52,500 nucleotides of DNA from Chrysomallon squamiferum (GCA_012295275.1 CM022665.1:27774446-27826945), one strand, 5' to 3'. Shown: positions 1-14,169, counted from the stretch's first letter. Numbers and translations are program-made. The notes: a model not told the origin generated them from the sequence alone.

Positions 1-572
1 CCCATCACTCCGCTATTCTTCTCTCTTGCCCCATTCCCTTTCAACTATTGTGCATGAATCAACTATGTATTCATCGTATTTTTTTTTATTATGCGTCGAA
101 AAGGCATCCACAAGGTAGCTTTCACGCTTTTCAGTTTGGAAACGGTTTATTAAAACATTGATTGATAACGTTTATAGGTAACAAAATCTGACTACTTTTG
201 CTGTTGCTGTTGCTGCTGCTATTCATAGTATAGAACACCTCCACTATTACTGCTACTTCTACAACCACTGCAACGGTTATTGTTAATATTAGTAATGTAA
301 TAGTAATAGTAATAGTAATAGTAGAAACAACGATAGTTGTTGCAGTAGCAGTAGCAGCAATAATGGCATTAATATCAGAATTTGCCGTCGTACAAATGTA
401 TTAATTTAAAAGCAAATAAAGTTCTTTATTTTAAAATACGACAACTATAATAATCATTAATTCGTGGGAAATCAAAATATTACTCCTGTAGCAAAATATA
501 GATATAAATTAAATTTTTAATCAGAAATTGAACATTCTTTCGGTTCCATGAAACTTCCTGGCAACTTTCTAG
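1..572. other. AT-rich upstream flank, no gene seen
   Basis: Contains poly-T, interrupted trinucleotide tracts of the GCT/TAG/TAA type (about 195-365) and AT-rich unique sequence. An AATAAA at about 415-420 could be a poly(A) signal of a gene lying to the left, but no coding exon accompanies it. It immediately precedes the K1 promoter. Confidence 0.5.
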
Positions 573-592
573 TGACGTCATCAACACGTCAC
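573..592 (+). promoter_or_regulatory. K1 promoter: CRE plus second half-site
   Basis: Full palindrome TGACGTCA at 573-580 followed by CACGTCAC at 585-592, 11 bp start to start between the ACGTCA cores. The second site read on the other strand is GTGACGTG, the core bound by ATF6/XBP1-type bZIP factors. A forkhead-like TGTTTAC lies at 608-614. The first splice donor is at 640. Confidence 0.7.
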
Positions 593-1036
593 AGAAAATC
601 GTGCATTTGTTTACATCTTTCCTTCATTATTATTTTAAGGTGAGTGTTTTGTTATGTATAATAAATGTAATTTTTATAATTATTTTTTTTATTAAAAAAA
701 CATTCAACATTTTTCTTTTATTTCTATCTCTAAAATGGAAGTTACCACTATATTCAGACAAATTATATATATATATATATATAAAATTAAAACAAAAACT
801 CAGTTGTGAAGACCAAGCACACAAAATGAAGTAACAATGTAAAATACACTTAATGATGACGACGATGACAATGATGATGATGAATTATTCTTGGTAAAGA
901 TAGTAACAATTATATAAAGTTAAAACATTAGAACGTATCTTTTCTTTTAAAATGTATTTTAAAAAATAATTATACAATAATGTATATGATATGAACTGAT
1001 TTTTTGATATATTAAAACTGCAGATTAAAGAGGAAA

Positions 1037-2364
<1,328 letters not shown>

Positions 2365-2679
2365 TCATCAGTTACAACGAGAATAAATCAGTCTGTTAAA
2401 ACATGTTGAATAGTCAAGCGAATTAAAACATGTCTGTTTTTGTTTTGTTTTGTTGGGGTTGTTGTTAGGGGTTTTTTTTTGGGAGGGGGAGGGAGTTTGT
2501 GTGTGGTTTTTATTTTATTTTATTTTTGCTGTGATTGTGTATTTATTTATTTATTTATTTTTAAACTAAAGATATAATAATATTTCTTTATTACTATTAT
2601 TATTATTAATTTTTTTTTTTTTTTTTTTTGAAAACGTTTACACTGCTTTAGTTTCAATAATGGACTGACAGAGAAAAAT

Positions 2680-2747
<68 letters not shown>

Positions 2748-2775
2748 AAAATATTACTACCTGACGATTATCTAA
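2365..2775 (+). other. K1-K2 intergenic spacer with (CT)n
   Basis: Holds the K1 poly(A) signal, a G/T-rich stretch (about 2430-2500), TTTA repeats, a poly-T run (2611-2629) and a CT microsatellite (about 2684-2745) just before the K2 promoter. No coding potential seen. Confidence 0.7.
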
Positions 2776-2796
2776 TGACGTCACTAAGCACGTCAT
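2776..2796 (+). promoter_or_regulatory. K2 promoter: CRE plus second half-site
   Basis: TGACGTCA at 2776-2783 and CACGTCAT at 2789-2796, cores 12 bp apart. A TGTTTAT forkhead-like motif follows at 2808. The downstream donor of exon 1 is at 2838. Confidence 0.7.
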
Positions 2797-3200
2797 AGAA
2801 ACTCGAATGTTTATTTCATCTTCATTAGTATTTAAAGGTAAGTTTGTTTATTTTTGTTTGTTTTTTAATCCTAGAGGCATATAGTGTTATCTGTTTGTTA
2901 AATTATAATTTATATATATATAATAATAATTATTATTATTATTGTTTCATTTTTTTTTTTTTTTTTAATTAATTCAACATCTTACAGATATTTTAAATGC
3001 GTTGTGACATCAAATAAAACATATTCCGAGGTTCCGCTTTAAAATTTAACATAATGATCATGTACTAGAGCGGTGAAGGGTCAAGAATGAAGATATATTA
3101 ACAGCTATAACACAAATACAATGTGTTTTTTTACTTTATTGTGAGACAAATCTGTCCCCTGGGTTTGTCGGAAATCATGAGACGCAGCGGTTTTTGACAT

Positions 3201-3221
3201 CAGCATGCTCTGATTAGCACG
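3201..3221 (+). repeat. Dispersed repeat core, copy b
   Basis: CAGCATGCTCTGATTAGCACG, one mismatch from the conserved core seen near 22590. Located in K2 intron 1. Confidence 0.5.
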
Positions 3222-3284
3222 ACTTTTCAGTCATATGTTCACTTTTGTTTATTTTTTATTTACTTCCTATAATATATATAATAT

Positions 3285-3372
3285 ATTTTTTTCACTCACC
3301 CATTCATTTTTTTTTATTATATATAAATAGCATATATATAAGTACAAAAAAATGAATGGGTGAGTGAAAAAA
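3285..3372. repeat. Inverted repeat hairpin in K2 intron 1
   Basis: The left arm (about 3287-3313) contains CACTCACCCATTCATT. The right arm (about 3346-3372) contains its exact complement AATGAATGGGTGAGTG, each flanked by T or A runs. The loop is about 30 bp and AT-rich. It could be a small fold-back element or form an intronic RNA hairpin. Confidence 0.8.
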
Positions 3373-3524
3373 GTGAAAAAAATGTGTATGTGTGGGTGTA
3401 AGAAAAGAAAAAAAAAGAAAAAAGGGAATGTGTGAATATATATAAATATATAAGGAATCGTTGCATAGGTTATAATGTCAGAATCAATCCTTACCTTTGC
3501 ATTTTGTTAAGCAATTTTATTTAT

Positions 3525-3532
3525 TTATACAT

Positions 3533-3587
<55 letters not shown>

Positions 3588-3590
3588 CTT
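3525..3590 (+). repeat. (TTTA)n microsatellite
   Basis: Pure TTTA/ATTT tetranucleotide repeat directly upstream of the K2 exon 2 acceptor. Confidence 0.9.
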
Positions 3591-3608
3591 ACTTACTGCA
3601 GATTCAAG

Positions 3609-4555
3609 ATGGGAATACTAGGGATAGTTCTCTTTTTCATGTATGTTCCAGTATTTTCTCGTTAGTATATATTCTTTATTTAAGGCTCATGAACGCACAC
3701 ACACAGATACACACATATTCAGGCAAACACAAAAAAAAAAACGTAACAGACTGACTACCTTTTTCTCCGTGGTAGCAAAAGGCACAGTATGAAGTTTTAT
3801 TTATGTGCCTCTGTTTGAGTTTGTCTTTGTGTGTGTGAGGATCAGGTTTTGTGAGGTTGCACAATCTTTCATGTATGTGTAAGGAGATATATTTATTTGC
3901 ATGAAAGCCTTTTCTTAGTTAATTTACAGATATGAAAGCAGTATTAAATTCAAGTGTAATCTTTAATTTTTTACGCTTTATTTCACAGAGATTCTTCTTT
4001 TACCTGTTCTTTTTATTTCGGGTCTTAAAATGACTAACCACGACGCACATAAATCTAAAATGCAGGAGGTACATTTTCGTGCACTTTGAGAAGTACATTT
4101 GACTTGGTTCTTTGCCTCACGTTTTATACGGTTCACTCAGTCGGACTACTTTTAAAAAAAAAAATTTACGGGTGGATCTCTGCGCATCCCTCACCTCCGC
4201 GTACAAGCCTGGACAAAAACTTTCACAACAAATAAATAAACGTACAGACAAGTTAACAGACTGAGAAATGCAAATGCACACATTTCATACTCGCTCTAAC
4301 CCGCAGCTCCTGAGACATGTGCGCATATTGGCAATAATAACCGAATTTATTCTTTAAGCAGGTTACGATTGTGAGATGCCAATAGACCAGGGCATGTGTG
4401 AAGATTTTCATCCTGATGACAATTATTCCATAATGAAATGGTTTTACGACGCGGCCACTGATTCATGTCATCACTTAGAATTCTTCGGATGTGGAGGAAA
4501 TGACAACAGATTTCCCAGTAAGGACACATGTATATTTGAATGTGTAGAAACGTGA
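3609..4555 (+). CDS. K2: secreted single Kunitz-domain protein, P1 Glu
   Basis: Exon 1 ends at 2837 before gtaagt. Exon 2 (3602-3660) follows CTGCAG and has a seven-base leader before ATG 3609. The signal MGILGIVLFFMYVPVFS closely resembles K1. The phase-1 donor gttagt is at 3661. Exon 3 (4362-4555) follows aagcag. Precursor is 81 residues. Cysteine spacing is 8-22-7-12-3. The residue after Cys2 is Glu instead of Pro or the basic P1 of classical inhibitors, followed by an acidic, His/Pro-containing loop and MKWFY. AATAAA at 4613-4618. Probably the closest relative of K1: both end CVET and share PIxQGMC. Function not predictable beyond a secreted Kunitz fold. Confidence 0.88.
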
Positions 4556-4683
4556 AAGAATCAGCCAATTAAAATGAACCAGATAATTAAAACGTGTTGA
4601 ATACGTTAGTCAAATAAAACAGGGAAATATAGTAATTCCTTTTGTTTGTTTGTTTTTTTAGCTTCTAAATAACAGTGATAAAA

Positions 4684-4689
4684 TCTCTC

Positions 4690-4771
<82 letters not shown>
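4684..4771 (+). repeat. (CT)n microsatellite downstream of K2
   Basis: Nearly pure CT dinucleotide repeat in the K2-K3 spacer. Confidence 0.9.
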
Positions 4772-4776
<5 letters not shown>

Positions 4777-5011
4777 CGTAACTTCTGACAAAGTACATTG
4801 AGTAAAATGGAAAAGGATCAAAACATTCAGGTGTTGAGAAATCTTTTGTAATTGTTTGATTTGCATAAATTAATTTCGTAAAAAGTATATGTAATTATAA
4901 TATTCTTAAAATCGACGAAAATTAAACATTTACTGTAAATGACATCATTGTCGAACTTAATTAACATGGAGATCCGGGTCAGTTCGAGAAATTTGCTTGG
5001 AAATTGTGTAG

Positions 5012-5031
5012 TGACGTCACTAACACGTCAC
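5012..5031 (+). promoter_or_regulatory. K3 promoter: CRE plus second half-site
   Basis: TGACGTCA at 5012-5019 and CACGTCAC at 5024-5031, the same arrangement and 11 bp spacing as K1. TGTTTAC at 5047-5053 lies 35 bp from the CRE start, exactly as in K1. Exon 1 ends at 5076 before gttaat. Confidence 0.72.
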
Positions 5032-5134
5032 AAAAACGCATATGTTTGTTTACATCTCTCTCATTCATATTTAAAGGTTAATATTTTGTTATTTTCTTGT
5101 AAATATGCTTTGTTTTCCCTAAGTTTTAATTTTC

Positions 5135-5145
<11 letters not shown>

Positions 5146-5199
<54 letters not shown>

Positions 5200-5230
5200 A
5201 AGAAGAAGAAATTATAATAATAATAATACA
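5146..5230 (+). repeat. (AAT)n-(AAG)n compound microsatellite
   Basis: About 30 bp of AAT followed by about 40 bp of AAG and then TAA again, in K3 intron 1. A TTTA tract follows at about 5296-5350. Confidence 0.9.
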
Positions 5231-5586
5231 ATGCAATACATTATTTTCTTCTTTATTTTTATGTTGTTGTTATTGCTGTTATTATTATTGTTATTATTTA
5301 TTTATTTATTTATTTATTTATCTATTTATTTACTTATTTATTTATTTACTGTCATTTGTTTTTAATTTATAAAATTTGTTACGTTTATCTTTTATTATAG
5401 GAATTTCTACACTTAGTCATCATAACTGCAACAAGAAAAATAATTACATATGACATCATATCGTTAAGACACTTTTGTTAAAAATTTTAACTTAATAGAA
5501 AAAAGTCTATAAATAAGTAAATAAATACATTTGTGATGAAGTTTGATAACCTATTATTTATTTATTTATTTTAAATTGCAGATTTC

Positions 5587-6071
<485 letters not shown>

Positions 6072-6140
6072 GAAATGTAATTAACAAAATTCTTGGAAGA
6101 AACGATAATTATATAAACTAACAGAGAAGAGAAAAATAAA

Positions 6141-6244
6141 CAAACAAAAACAAACAAGTCAGTTAAAACATGGAAATGTAATAGCTTTTATCAGTTGTCC
6201 ATTTTTCATTTTCGTTTTCTTATCCTCCACAGTCAGTCAGTCAG

Positions 6245-6335
<91 letters not shown>

Positions 6336-6629
6336 GTGTGTCATTATTATTAATATAAAATTTAATATCCTGTTTTATGTGTCTAAATATACCACTTCAA
6401 AAATGTATAATAAACTATTATTATATGAGTGTACTTATTTTATATAAACGTATTAACCTAGTATTAACTGATAGAGAGAGATAGAAAAAAAAAAAAAAAA
6501 GAAAAAAAAAAAAACACGCTCTGTATAAATATACGCTCTGACAATCAGATACACTCAAACATTCATATTCACTTATTTCTATAAACGCACACAAACAAAT
6601 GTACGAAAATCTAAACAGAAACACAGCAC
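6141..6629 (+). other. Spacer with (CT)n and poly-A, no gene
   Basis: CT microsatellite at about 6249-6333, an A-rich run at about 6485-6513, otherwise AT-rich sequence. No promoter CRE was found ahead of the relic that follows, and no signal-peptide exon. Confidence 0.6.
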
Positions 6630-6985
6630 TGTCTCGCCGATAGATCAAGGCATGATTCAGGTGATGACAGTCCTTGCAGGGGGTGGGGCCAAAGGGGCGA
6701 TGGTCCCGAGTATCGAAATGGTTGAACCAATCAGAGAAAAGAACTTAATAGATCTGGTTGATTTACATTTAAATCGAATTTGTGTTTAATCTGTGTTAAC
6801 ATATTCAACATATCTTCATTTCTCATAATATTTCGCAGTACTAGGTGTTATGTTTTACTCTGTGGGATACAGTCAATGACTTGGCCCCGGGCATCACCAG
6901 GCGTCTGCACTGCAGTGATTCGTGTAAGAGCCGGTGTGGAGTGGAACGAAACGAGACAGTTCACTGACCCTGAAAACTGAATGTT
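6630..6985 (+). pseudogene. Kunitz exon-3 relic (psi1)
   Basis: Two separated blocks resemble a Kunitz exon 3. Block one (about 6630-6652) has the PIDQGM coding stretch just after the first Cys codon, but the second Cys codon is replaced and the frame shifts. A trace of the MKWF region is at about 6711. Block two (about 6905-6965) begins with the CAGTGATTCGTGT seen in K1 and runs into a degenerate GGN-N-RF segment. About 180 bp of unrelated sequence separates them. No CRE or signal exon was found upstream. Non-functional by these criteria. Confidence 0.65.
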
Positions 6986-7012
6986 ACAAGTCATGCGAAA
7001 AGAAGCTTAATA

Positions 7013-10000
7013 AATCTTAGTGAATAAACAAACTAATTTAGATATGATAAACAAAAAAATAAAATCTTAGTGAATAAACAAACTAATTTAGATATGATAA
7101 ACAAAGAAACAAATTGAATCTTAGTGAATAAACAAACTAATTTAGATATGATAAACAAAAAAATAAAATCTTAGTGAATAAACAAACTAATTTAGATATG
7201 ATAAACAAAAAAAATTAAATCTTAGTGAATAAACAAACTAATTTAGATATGATAAACAAAAAAATAAAATCTTAGTGAATAAACAAACTAATTTAGATAT
7301 GATAAACAAAGAAACAAATTGAATCTTAGTGAATAAACAAACTAATTTAGATATGATAAACAAAGAAACAAATTGAATCTTAGTGAATAAACAAACTAAT
7401 TTAGATATGATAAACAAAGAAATAAAATCTTAGTGAATAAACAAACTAATTTAGATATGATAAACAAAAAAATAAAATCTTAGTGAATAAACAAACTAAT
7501 TTAGATATGATAAACAAAGAAATAAAATCTTAGTGAATAAACAAACTAATTTAGATATGATAAACAAAAAAATAAAATCTTAGTGAATAAACAAACTAAT
7601 TTAGATATGATAAACAAAGAAATAAAATCTTAGTGAATAAACAAACTAATTTAGATATGATAAACAAAGAAACAAATTGAATCTTAGTGAATAAACAAAC
7701 TAATTTAGATATGATAAACAAAAAAATAAAATCTTAGTGAATAAACAAACTAATTTAGATATGATAAACAAAGAAACAAATTGAATCTTAGTGAATAAAC
7801 AAACTAATTTAGATATGATAAACAAAGAAATAAAATCTTAGTGAATAAACAAACTAATTTAGATATGATAAACAAAAAAATAAAATCTTAGTGAATAAAC
7901 AAACTAATTTAGATATGATAAACAAAGAAATAAAATCTTAGTGAATAAACAAACTAATTTAGATATGATAAACAAAGAAACAAATTGAATCTTAGTGAAT
8001 AAACAAACTAATTTAGATATGATAAACAAAGAAATAAAATCTTAGTGAATAAACAAACTAATTTAGATATGATAAACAAAGAAACAAATTGAATCTTAGT
8101 GAATAAACAAACTAATTTAGATATGATAAACAAAGAAATAAAATCTTAGTGAATAAACAAACTAATTTAGATATGATAAACAAAGAAACAAATTGAATCT
8201 TAGTGAATAAACAAACTAATTTAGATATGATAAACAAAAAAATAAAATCTTAGTGAATAAACAAACTAATTTAGATATGATAAACAAAAAAATAATAAAC
8301 TTAGTGAATAAACAAAAATTAAAATCTTAGTGAATAAACAAACTAATTTAATATGATAAACAAAAAACAAATTGAAGAGTGAATAAACAAAAATTTAGAA
8401 TAAATCTTCTTAGTGAATAAACAAACTAATTTAGATATGATAAACAAAGAAACAAATTGAATCTTAGTGAATAAACAAACTAATTTAGATATGATAAACA
8501 AAAAAATAAAATCTTAGTGAATAAACAAACTAATTTAGATATGATAAACAAAGAAATAAAATCTTAGTGAATAAACAAACTAATTTAGATATGATAAACA
8601 AAGAAACAAATTGAATCTTAGTGAATAAACAAACTAATTTAGATATGATAAACAAAAAAATAAAATCTTAGTGAATAAACAAACTAATTTAGATATGATA
8701 AACAAAGAAACAAATTGAATCTTAGTGAATAAACAAACTAATTTAGATATGATAAACAAAGAAACAAATTGAATCTTAGTGAATAAACAAACTAATTTAG
8801 ATATGATAAAAAAAAATAAAATCTTAGTGAATAAACAAACTAATTTAGATATGATAAACAAAGAAACAAATTGAATCTTAGTGAATAAACAAACTAATTT
8901 AGATATGATAAACAAAAAAATAAAATCTTAGTGAATAAACAAACTAATTTAGATATGATAAACAAAGAAACAAATTGAATCTTAGTGAATAAACAAACTA
9001 ATTTAGATATGATAAACAAAAAAAATAAAATCTTAGTGAATAAACAAACTAATTTAGATATGATAAACAAAAAAATAAAATCTTAGTGAATAAACAAACT
9101 AATTTAGATATGATAAACAAAAAAATAAAATCTTAGTGAATAAACAAACTAATTTAGATATGATAAACAAAAAATTAAAAAAATAAACAAATCTTAGAGT
9201 GAATAAACAAACTAAAATTTAGATATGAAACAAAAGAAAAAAAATAAAATCTTAGTGAATAAACAAACTAATTTAGATATGATAAACAAAAAATAAAATC
9301 TTAGTGAATAAACAAACTAATTTAGATATGATAAAAAAAAAAAATAAAATCTTAGTGAATAAACAAACTAATTTAGATATGATAAACAAAAAATAAAATC
9401 TTAGTGAATAAACAAACTAATTTAGATATGATAAACAAAAAACAAAAATCTTAGTGAATAAACAAACTAATTTAGATATGATAAACAAAAAAAAAAAATC
9501 TTAGTGAATAAACAAACTAATTTAGATATGATAAACAAACAAATAAAATCTTAGTGAATAAACAAACTAATTTAGATATGATAAACAAAAAAATAAAATC
9601 TTAGTGAATAAACAAACTAATTTAGATATGATAAACAAAAAAAATAAAATCTTAGTGAATAAACAAACTAATTTAGATATGATAAACAAAAAAAATAAAA
9701 TCTTAGTGAATAAACAAACTAATTTAGATAAACAAAAAAATAAAATATGATAAACAAAAAAAAAATAAAATCTTAGTGAATAAACAAACTAATTTAGATA
9801 TGATAAACAAAAAATAAAATCTTAGTGAATAAACAAACTAATTTAGATATGATAAACAAAAAAATAAAATCTTAGTGAATAAACAAACTAATTTAGATAT
9901 GATAAACAAAAAACAAATAAAATCTTAGTGAATAAACAAACTAATTTAGATATGATAAACAAAAAAATAAAATCTTAGTGAATAAACAAACTAATTTAGA

Positions 10001-10425
10001 TATGATAAACAAAAAAATAAAATCTTAGTGAATAAACAAACTAATTTAGATATGATAAACAAAAAAATAAAATCTTAGTGAATAAACAAACTAATTTAGA
10101 TATGATAAACAAAAAAATAAAATCTTAGTGAATAAACAAACTAATTTAGATATGATAAACAAAAAAATAAAATCTTAGTGAATAAACAAACTAATTTAGA
10201 TATGATAAACAAAGAAACAAATTGAATCTTAGTGAATAAACAAACTAATTTAGATATGATAAACAAAAAAATAAAATCTTAGTGAATAAACAAACTAATT
10301 TAGATATGATAAACAAAAAAAATTAAATCTTAGTGAATAAACTAATTTAAAATTGATAAACAAATTAGAACTTACTGAATAAACAAGATAATTTAAATAT
10401 TAGAAACAAAAATAAATTAAAACAC
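7013..10425 (+). repeat. 3.4 kb minisatellite, 50/54 bp units with AATAAA motifs
   Basis: Roughly 65-70 tandem copies of a unit beginning AATCTTAGTGAATAAACAAA and continuing through ATTTAGATATGATAAAC. Two main variants differ in the tail: 50 bp units ending aaaaaaataa or aaagaaataa, and 54 bp units ending aaagaaacaaattg. The left and middle parts mix variants. The segment from about 9000 to 10200 is mostly the 50 bp type with indels, and both ends degrade. Each unit contributes one or two AATAAA hexamers on the plus strand. The array starts right after psi1 in what would be its 3' UTR. Open frames here are repeat artefacts. Confidence 0.95.
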
Positions 10426-10806
10426 AGAAGTATGATCTTGTCTTCTTTTATGTTTTTGTTATTGTTGTTATTATTATTATTATTATTATTATTAAAACCT
10501 AAGAGTATGATGTTGTTGTTTTTTTTGTTGTTTGTTTTTTTGTTATTGTTGTTTTTCTATTGTTTATTATTTTAGAGTTTACTGTAGAGATTTAGTATGT
10601 TATTGTGTCAAACTAATCAAAATAAAGGAACAAAAAAGATTCAGGCCGAATTGCTAATAATTTGAAATAAAAATTAAATTGCACGCCCGATAAATAGATG
10701 GAAAAAAACAATGTACAAAATGAGCATTTTTATTTTAAATCTATTTACATGTGTAAACACACACACTTATGAATGTTTTATGCTTGTGTGCGTGTGCGTG
10801 TGCGTC

Positions 10807-10848
<42 letters not shown>

Positions 10849-11504
10849 TATTTTTCGAGGGATTCAGCCGGGTTTTTTTAATTCCTTGAGCTCGGCGAAG
10901 CGTTTGTTAGCAATTCTATTATACTGTTTACACATCACTCCTCAAGCCATATATATATTCTTAATGGGATAAAACAGTCTAGTGAGAAAAAATAGATGTA
11001 AAATTTTCCATAAATCTCATCACTGTATGTGCGTGTGTGTGTATGTGTGTGTGTGTGTCTTGTGTCTGTATGCATGCAGTGTATATGTGTACATGTGTAC
11101 GTGGGTACGTGTGCATGTATGGATATGTGTTTACTAACATAAAAAAAAATCATATATTTAATAAAATAAAATAAACATCTATATTCCCTCACGTAACAAG
11201 TTTTATGCATTTCCTAGCATAAAACAAATAATGTACATGCATGCACTGATGCGTTCTGATTAAACATAAAGCCAAAAAAAAAAAAAAATTAAGAAAAATC
11301 TTAGTAGTATTGTTGTTCTATGTTCATACCGTTAAAAATATGCTATGTATCTCTATTATTATTATTTTTATAATCTGTCTTGAAATCGCTATACATATTT
11401 GCGTGTTTGGGTGTGTTTGTGTGTATATATATAGATATAGCTGACAGTACTGAGTATGTTTTTGTAAAACAGTACACGAAACCATTATACTTCTTTTATA
11501 TCTA
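10426..11504. other. AT-rich spacer with TTA and TG repeats
   Basis: (TTA)n at about 10469-10493, (TG)n at about 10812-10847, a second TG-rich tract at 11030-11060, and poly-A at about 11274-11287. No gene signal found. Confidence 0.6.
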
Positions 11505-11600
11505 TATATGAAATGTTTTTATGACGTGGTCAGTGATTCGTGTCAGGGTCAAGGTAAAATGAAACGAACCGAAACAGGTTGCTGGGTCAGTGATTATATT
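11505..11600 (+). pseudogene. Kunitz exon-3 relic (psi2)
   Basis: Begins with a tgaaatgtttttatgacgtg stretch that matches the MKWFYD-coding region of K1/K2, then CAGTGATTCGTGTCAG covering the third Cys. A degenerate tail has GAAACGAACCGAAACAGG in place of the GGN-N-RF codons. That tail is more like psi1 than any intact copy. No first half of the exon, signal exon or promoter is visible. Confidence 0.6.
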
Positions 11601-12032
11601 ATATAAGTTATTTCAGTGCATTAGAGGTAATATTACATATAAAAAGCAAAATAGTCACCAGCTGTTTGGATCACTGGCCTGATACATTTATTATAGTGCT
11701 TGATTATTAAACCTATAATAAAATAAATAATCAGAATGTTCGACTTCATAAATTTCAAGCACGCTCTTTTTAAAAAAAGTGATATACATTGGTTAAAACA
11801 TTGGCCTATACTTCTAAGCAGCAATAACAAATGGAATTTAAAGAATACAGATAAATACTTTTATTATATGAATTTGAGAAATTTAATTACGTTTTTCTTT
11901 TTTTTCCTGTCTACAGAAACGTGCAAATAAAATATTTTTTATAACGTTTTCATTTATTTGTTTAGTTATTTCACTCAGCTGATCATGTAACGCTGTGAAA
12001 ACTTGCTCGAGAGAGTTTAATCGACCATCTGG
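11601..12032. other. AT-rich spacer before K4
   Basis: No coding exon, transposon end or extended repeat recognised. A short poly-T tract lies near 11890-11906. Confidence 0.4.
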
Positions 12033-12055
12033 TGACGTCAACAGAAAGACGTCAT
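12033..12055 (+). promoter_or_regulatory. K4 promoter: CRE plus half-site
   Basis: TGACGTCA at 12033-12040 followed by GACGTCAT at 12048-12055, cores 14 bp apart. Matches the K5 promoter (TGACGTCAACAGAGAAACGTCAT type) almost base for base. Exon 1 probably ends at 12147 before gtaagt. Confidence 0.7.
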
Positions 12056-13426
12056 ATGAAGGAACACGAAAGAATAATATCCTTCTATAACAAAATAAAA
12101 GAAATGTCAAATAATAAATGAAACAAAATAAAGAAGAGACGAAGCATGTAAGTCCTCAAATGTTTTATTAATTTTTATTTTACATACGTCTCCTTTGTTC
12201 TTTTAGCTATTATCATTAAAACTGCGTTTTGTTTTCAGTAGCGTAGACTTTTTGTTATCCCCCTTTTTTTTTTTTTAAATTCAAATACGAAACTCATTGT
12301 TTAGAAAATAAAAACTTTTAGTTTTATCGAAATTGAGTCAAAAATTAATTTTTAACTATTTTTTCTTTTAATACGGCTAGTTGACACCCTTTGAAAAAAG
12401 AAACGAAAAAATAAAAATAAAAATAAAAAAAAATAAAAAAAAATATAATAATGTATCAGACCAGTGACCCAAATAGCTGGTGACTAATTTGTTTGTAACA
12501 ATATCTGCTCAGCGATAGGCGTCTATATAAACGAGACATTGAATATATGATATATTTGAGCAAATTACTTGTAATAATCCACGCAGAACTGATTGTATTA
12601 TAAAGGATATAATGTTAACAGTTTGTAAACACTGACACTTGGATTTCGGTCGGAAATTTCCGCGAGCGCTCGGAAACCAACACATCGGGTTGTTAAACTT
12701 ACAAATTCAACAATTTTACGTCCATTTTCTGTATTTGTTTTTCTGATTTACACTAACAAAAGAATGAATGGTTGCTCATATTACAAAACCATGATATAGA
12801 ACACCTTTCCTAACTACATTTTTACCTTAATCCAGTTTTTCAAACTGGAATACTTTTGTGCAAATGCGTACATAATAAACTGAATGTATAATGTTCTGGC
12901 AGATTAATGTATTAACTTTTCTAGCTGTCAGTTCTCCGTGTCAAAACATATTGTGTTGTATCCATGCTGTTTTCAGTCTAAACTCTTAGGGTTACCATCT
13001 GAAGAGGTTTTCTAATTTTAGCCTCGACTTAAGTTATTTTGAAATAATATTATATATTTATTATCTTCTATTACTGTTATTTCATTAAACATTATTTTGG
13101 TAATTTTATATTATTTCTTAAAGAATAGGTATAAGAGTCATAAGTGTGTGTTTATTACAGGGAAGTGAAAAAATAAAACAAATAAAAAAAGGTTTGAGGT
13201 AGATGTTTTAAACAGCATTCATCCCTCAACAACAAACTGTACAATATCAAACATAATCTGAAAAAGAAGAAAATATAGCAAGCGCTATTTTAATACAGTA
13301 ACCTAGATGACGCAGTAACTTGTCTTGTTTTGAAATTCATTTAATTTATAATTAGATTCGCTTTTAGAAATTTAACACACAATAAATTAATAATTTAACT
13401 GAACATTTAATTATTCCAGATACAAA

Positions 13427-14031
13427 ATGATGCTGGTGATCATCTTTCTCATACCAGGATTACTAATTTGTGTCTTAGCACGTGAAGTATTTTTTAAAAT
13501 CTAATTTATATTATCTGCTCCAATTATTATCAGTTTGAGGAACGGCATCTATGCTACCAATTTCTTTGAGAACCACATTTAGAATCACAATTCGTTACTT
13601 GCTACTATACTACCACTACTGCAACTACTACTACTACTACTAAAAACAACAACAACAAACACTAATAATAACAACTCCAATGGAAAAAAAAAAAAAAAAA
13701 AAAAAATGAAATGATGCAATACTTATATTATTATATTTATATACAAAATTAAACAAAACATAAAATAATAATAAAATTAAAACGCATGGTTAATAACAGA
13801 TTGACCAGGCTTGAGACGATATGCTTCCCTTTCACAGATGACCGCTGTGAGCTGTCCATCCATCAAGGCGTCTGTCCAGACGAAGACAGCATAGACGAAG
13901 GCTATCCACTGATGAGGTGGTTTTATCTCGCGGATTCAGACACGTGTATTCGACTCAAGTTCTACGGATGTGGAGGAAATCGAAACCGATTCGCAACGAG
14001 AGGAGACTGCATAGCAATGTGCAAGGATTGA
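13427..14031 (+). CDS. K4: secreted single Kunitz-domain protein
   Basis: Exon 2 (13420-13481) follows attccag with a seven-base leader before ATG 13427. The 18-residue signal starts MMLVIIFLIPGLLICVLA. The phase-1 donor gtgaag is at 13482. Exon 3 (13838-14031) follows ttcacag. Precursor is 82 residues. Cysteine spacing is 8-23-7-12-3. P1 is Pro, the loop reads PDEDSIDEGYP, then LMRWFY. The core is GCGGNRNRF, with Arg between the two Asn as in K5. AATAAA at 14161-14166. The unusual gtgaag donor is shared with K5, supporting their pairing. An open frame extends upstream into intron 2 from 13786, but it lacks a signal peptide and is rejected as a start. Confidence 0.88.
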
Positions 14032-14169
14032 TTCGTTTGTGGAACTCGTAGCCACTTTGAAGTAATCTGTGAATTAACTTTTTTTTTTTTTTTTAATGGT
14101 TATCCTATAACTGTTATATTGAGAAGGTTTAACATTTTTGGATGAAAATACTGGGCAGACAATAAATGA

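Noticed and set aside
8634-8915. Open frame with repeated FIISKLVCLFTKI units
   Set aside because: Antisense translation of the 50/54 bp minisatellite; no independent coding signal.
7013-10425. Possible CRISPR-like array
   Set aside because: Units are contiguous tandem repeats without unique spacers and the genome is eukaryotic.
11520-11540. TGACGTGG near psi2 as a promoter element
   Set aside because: It is the decayed coding stretch for the FYD-V region of the Kunitz relic.
13786-13837. Alternative K4 start within intron 2
   Set aside because: No signal peptide; the domain is preceded by a good acceptor in phase 1 with exon 2.
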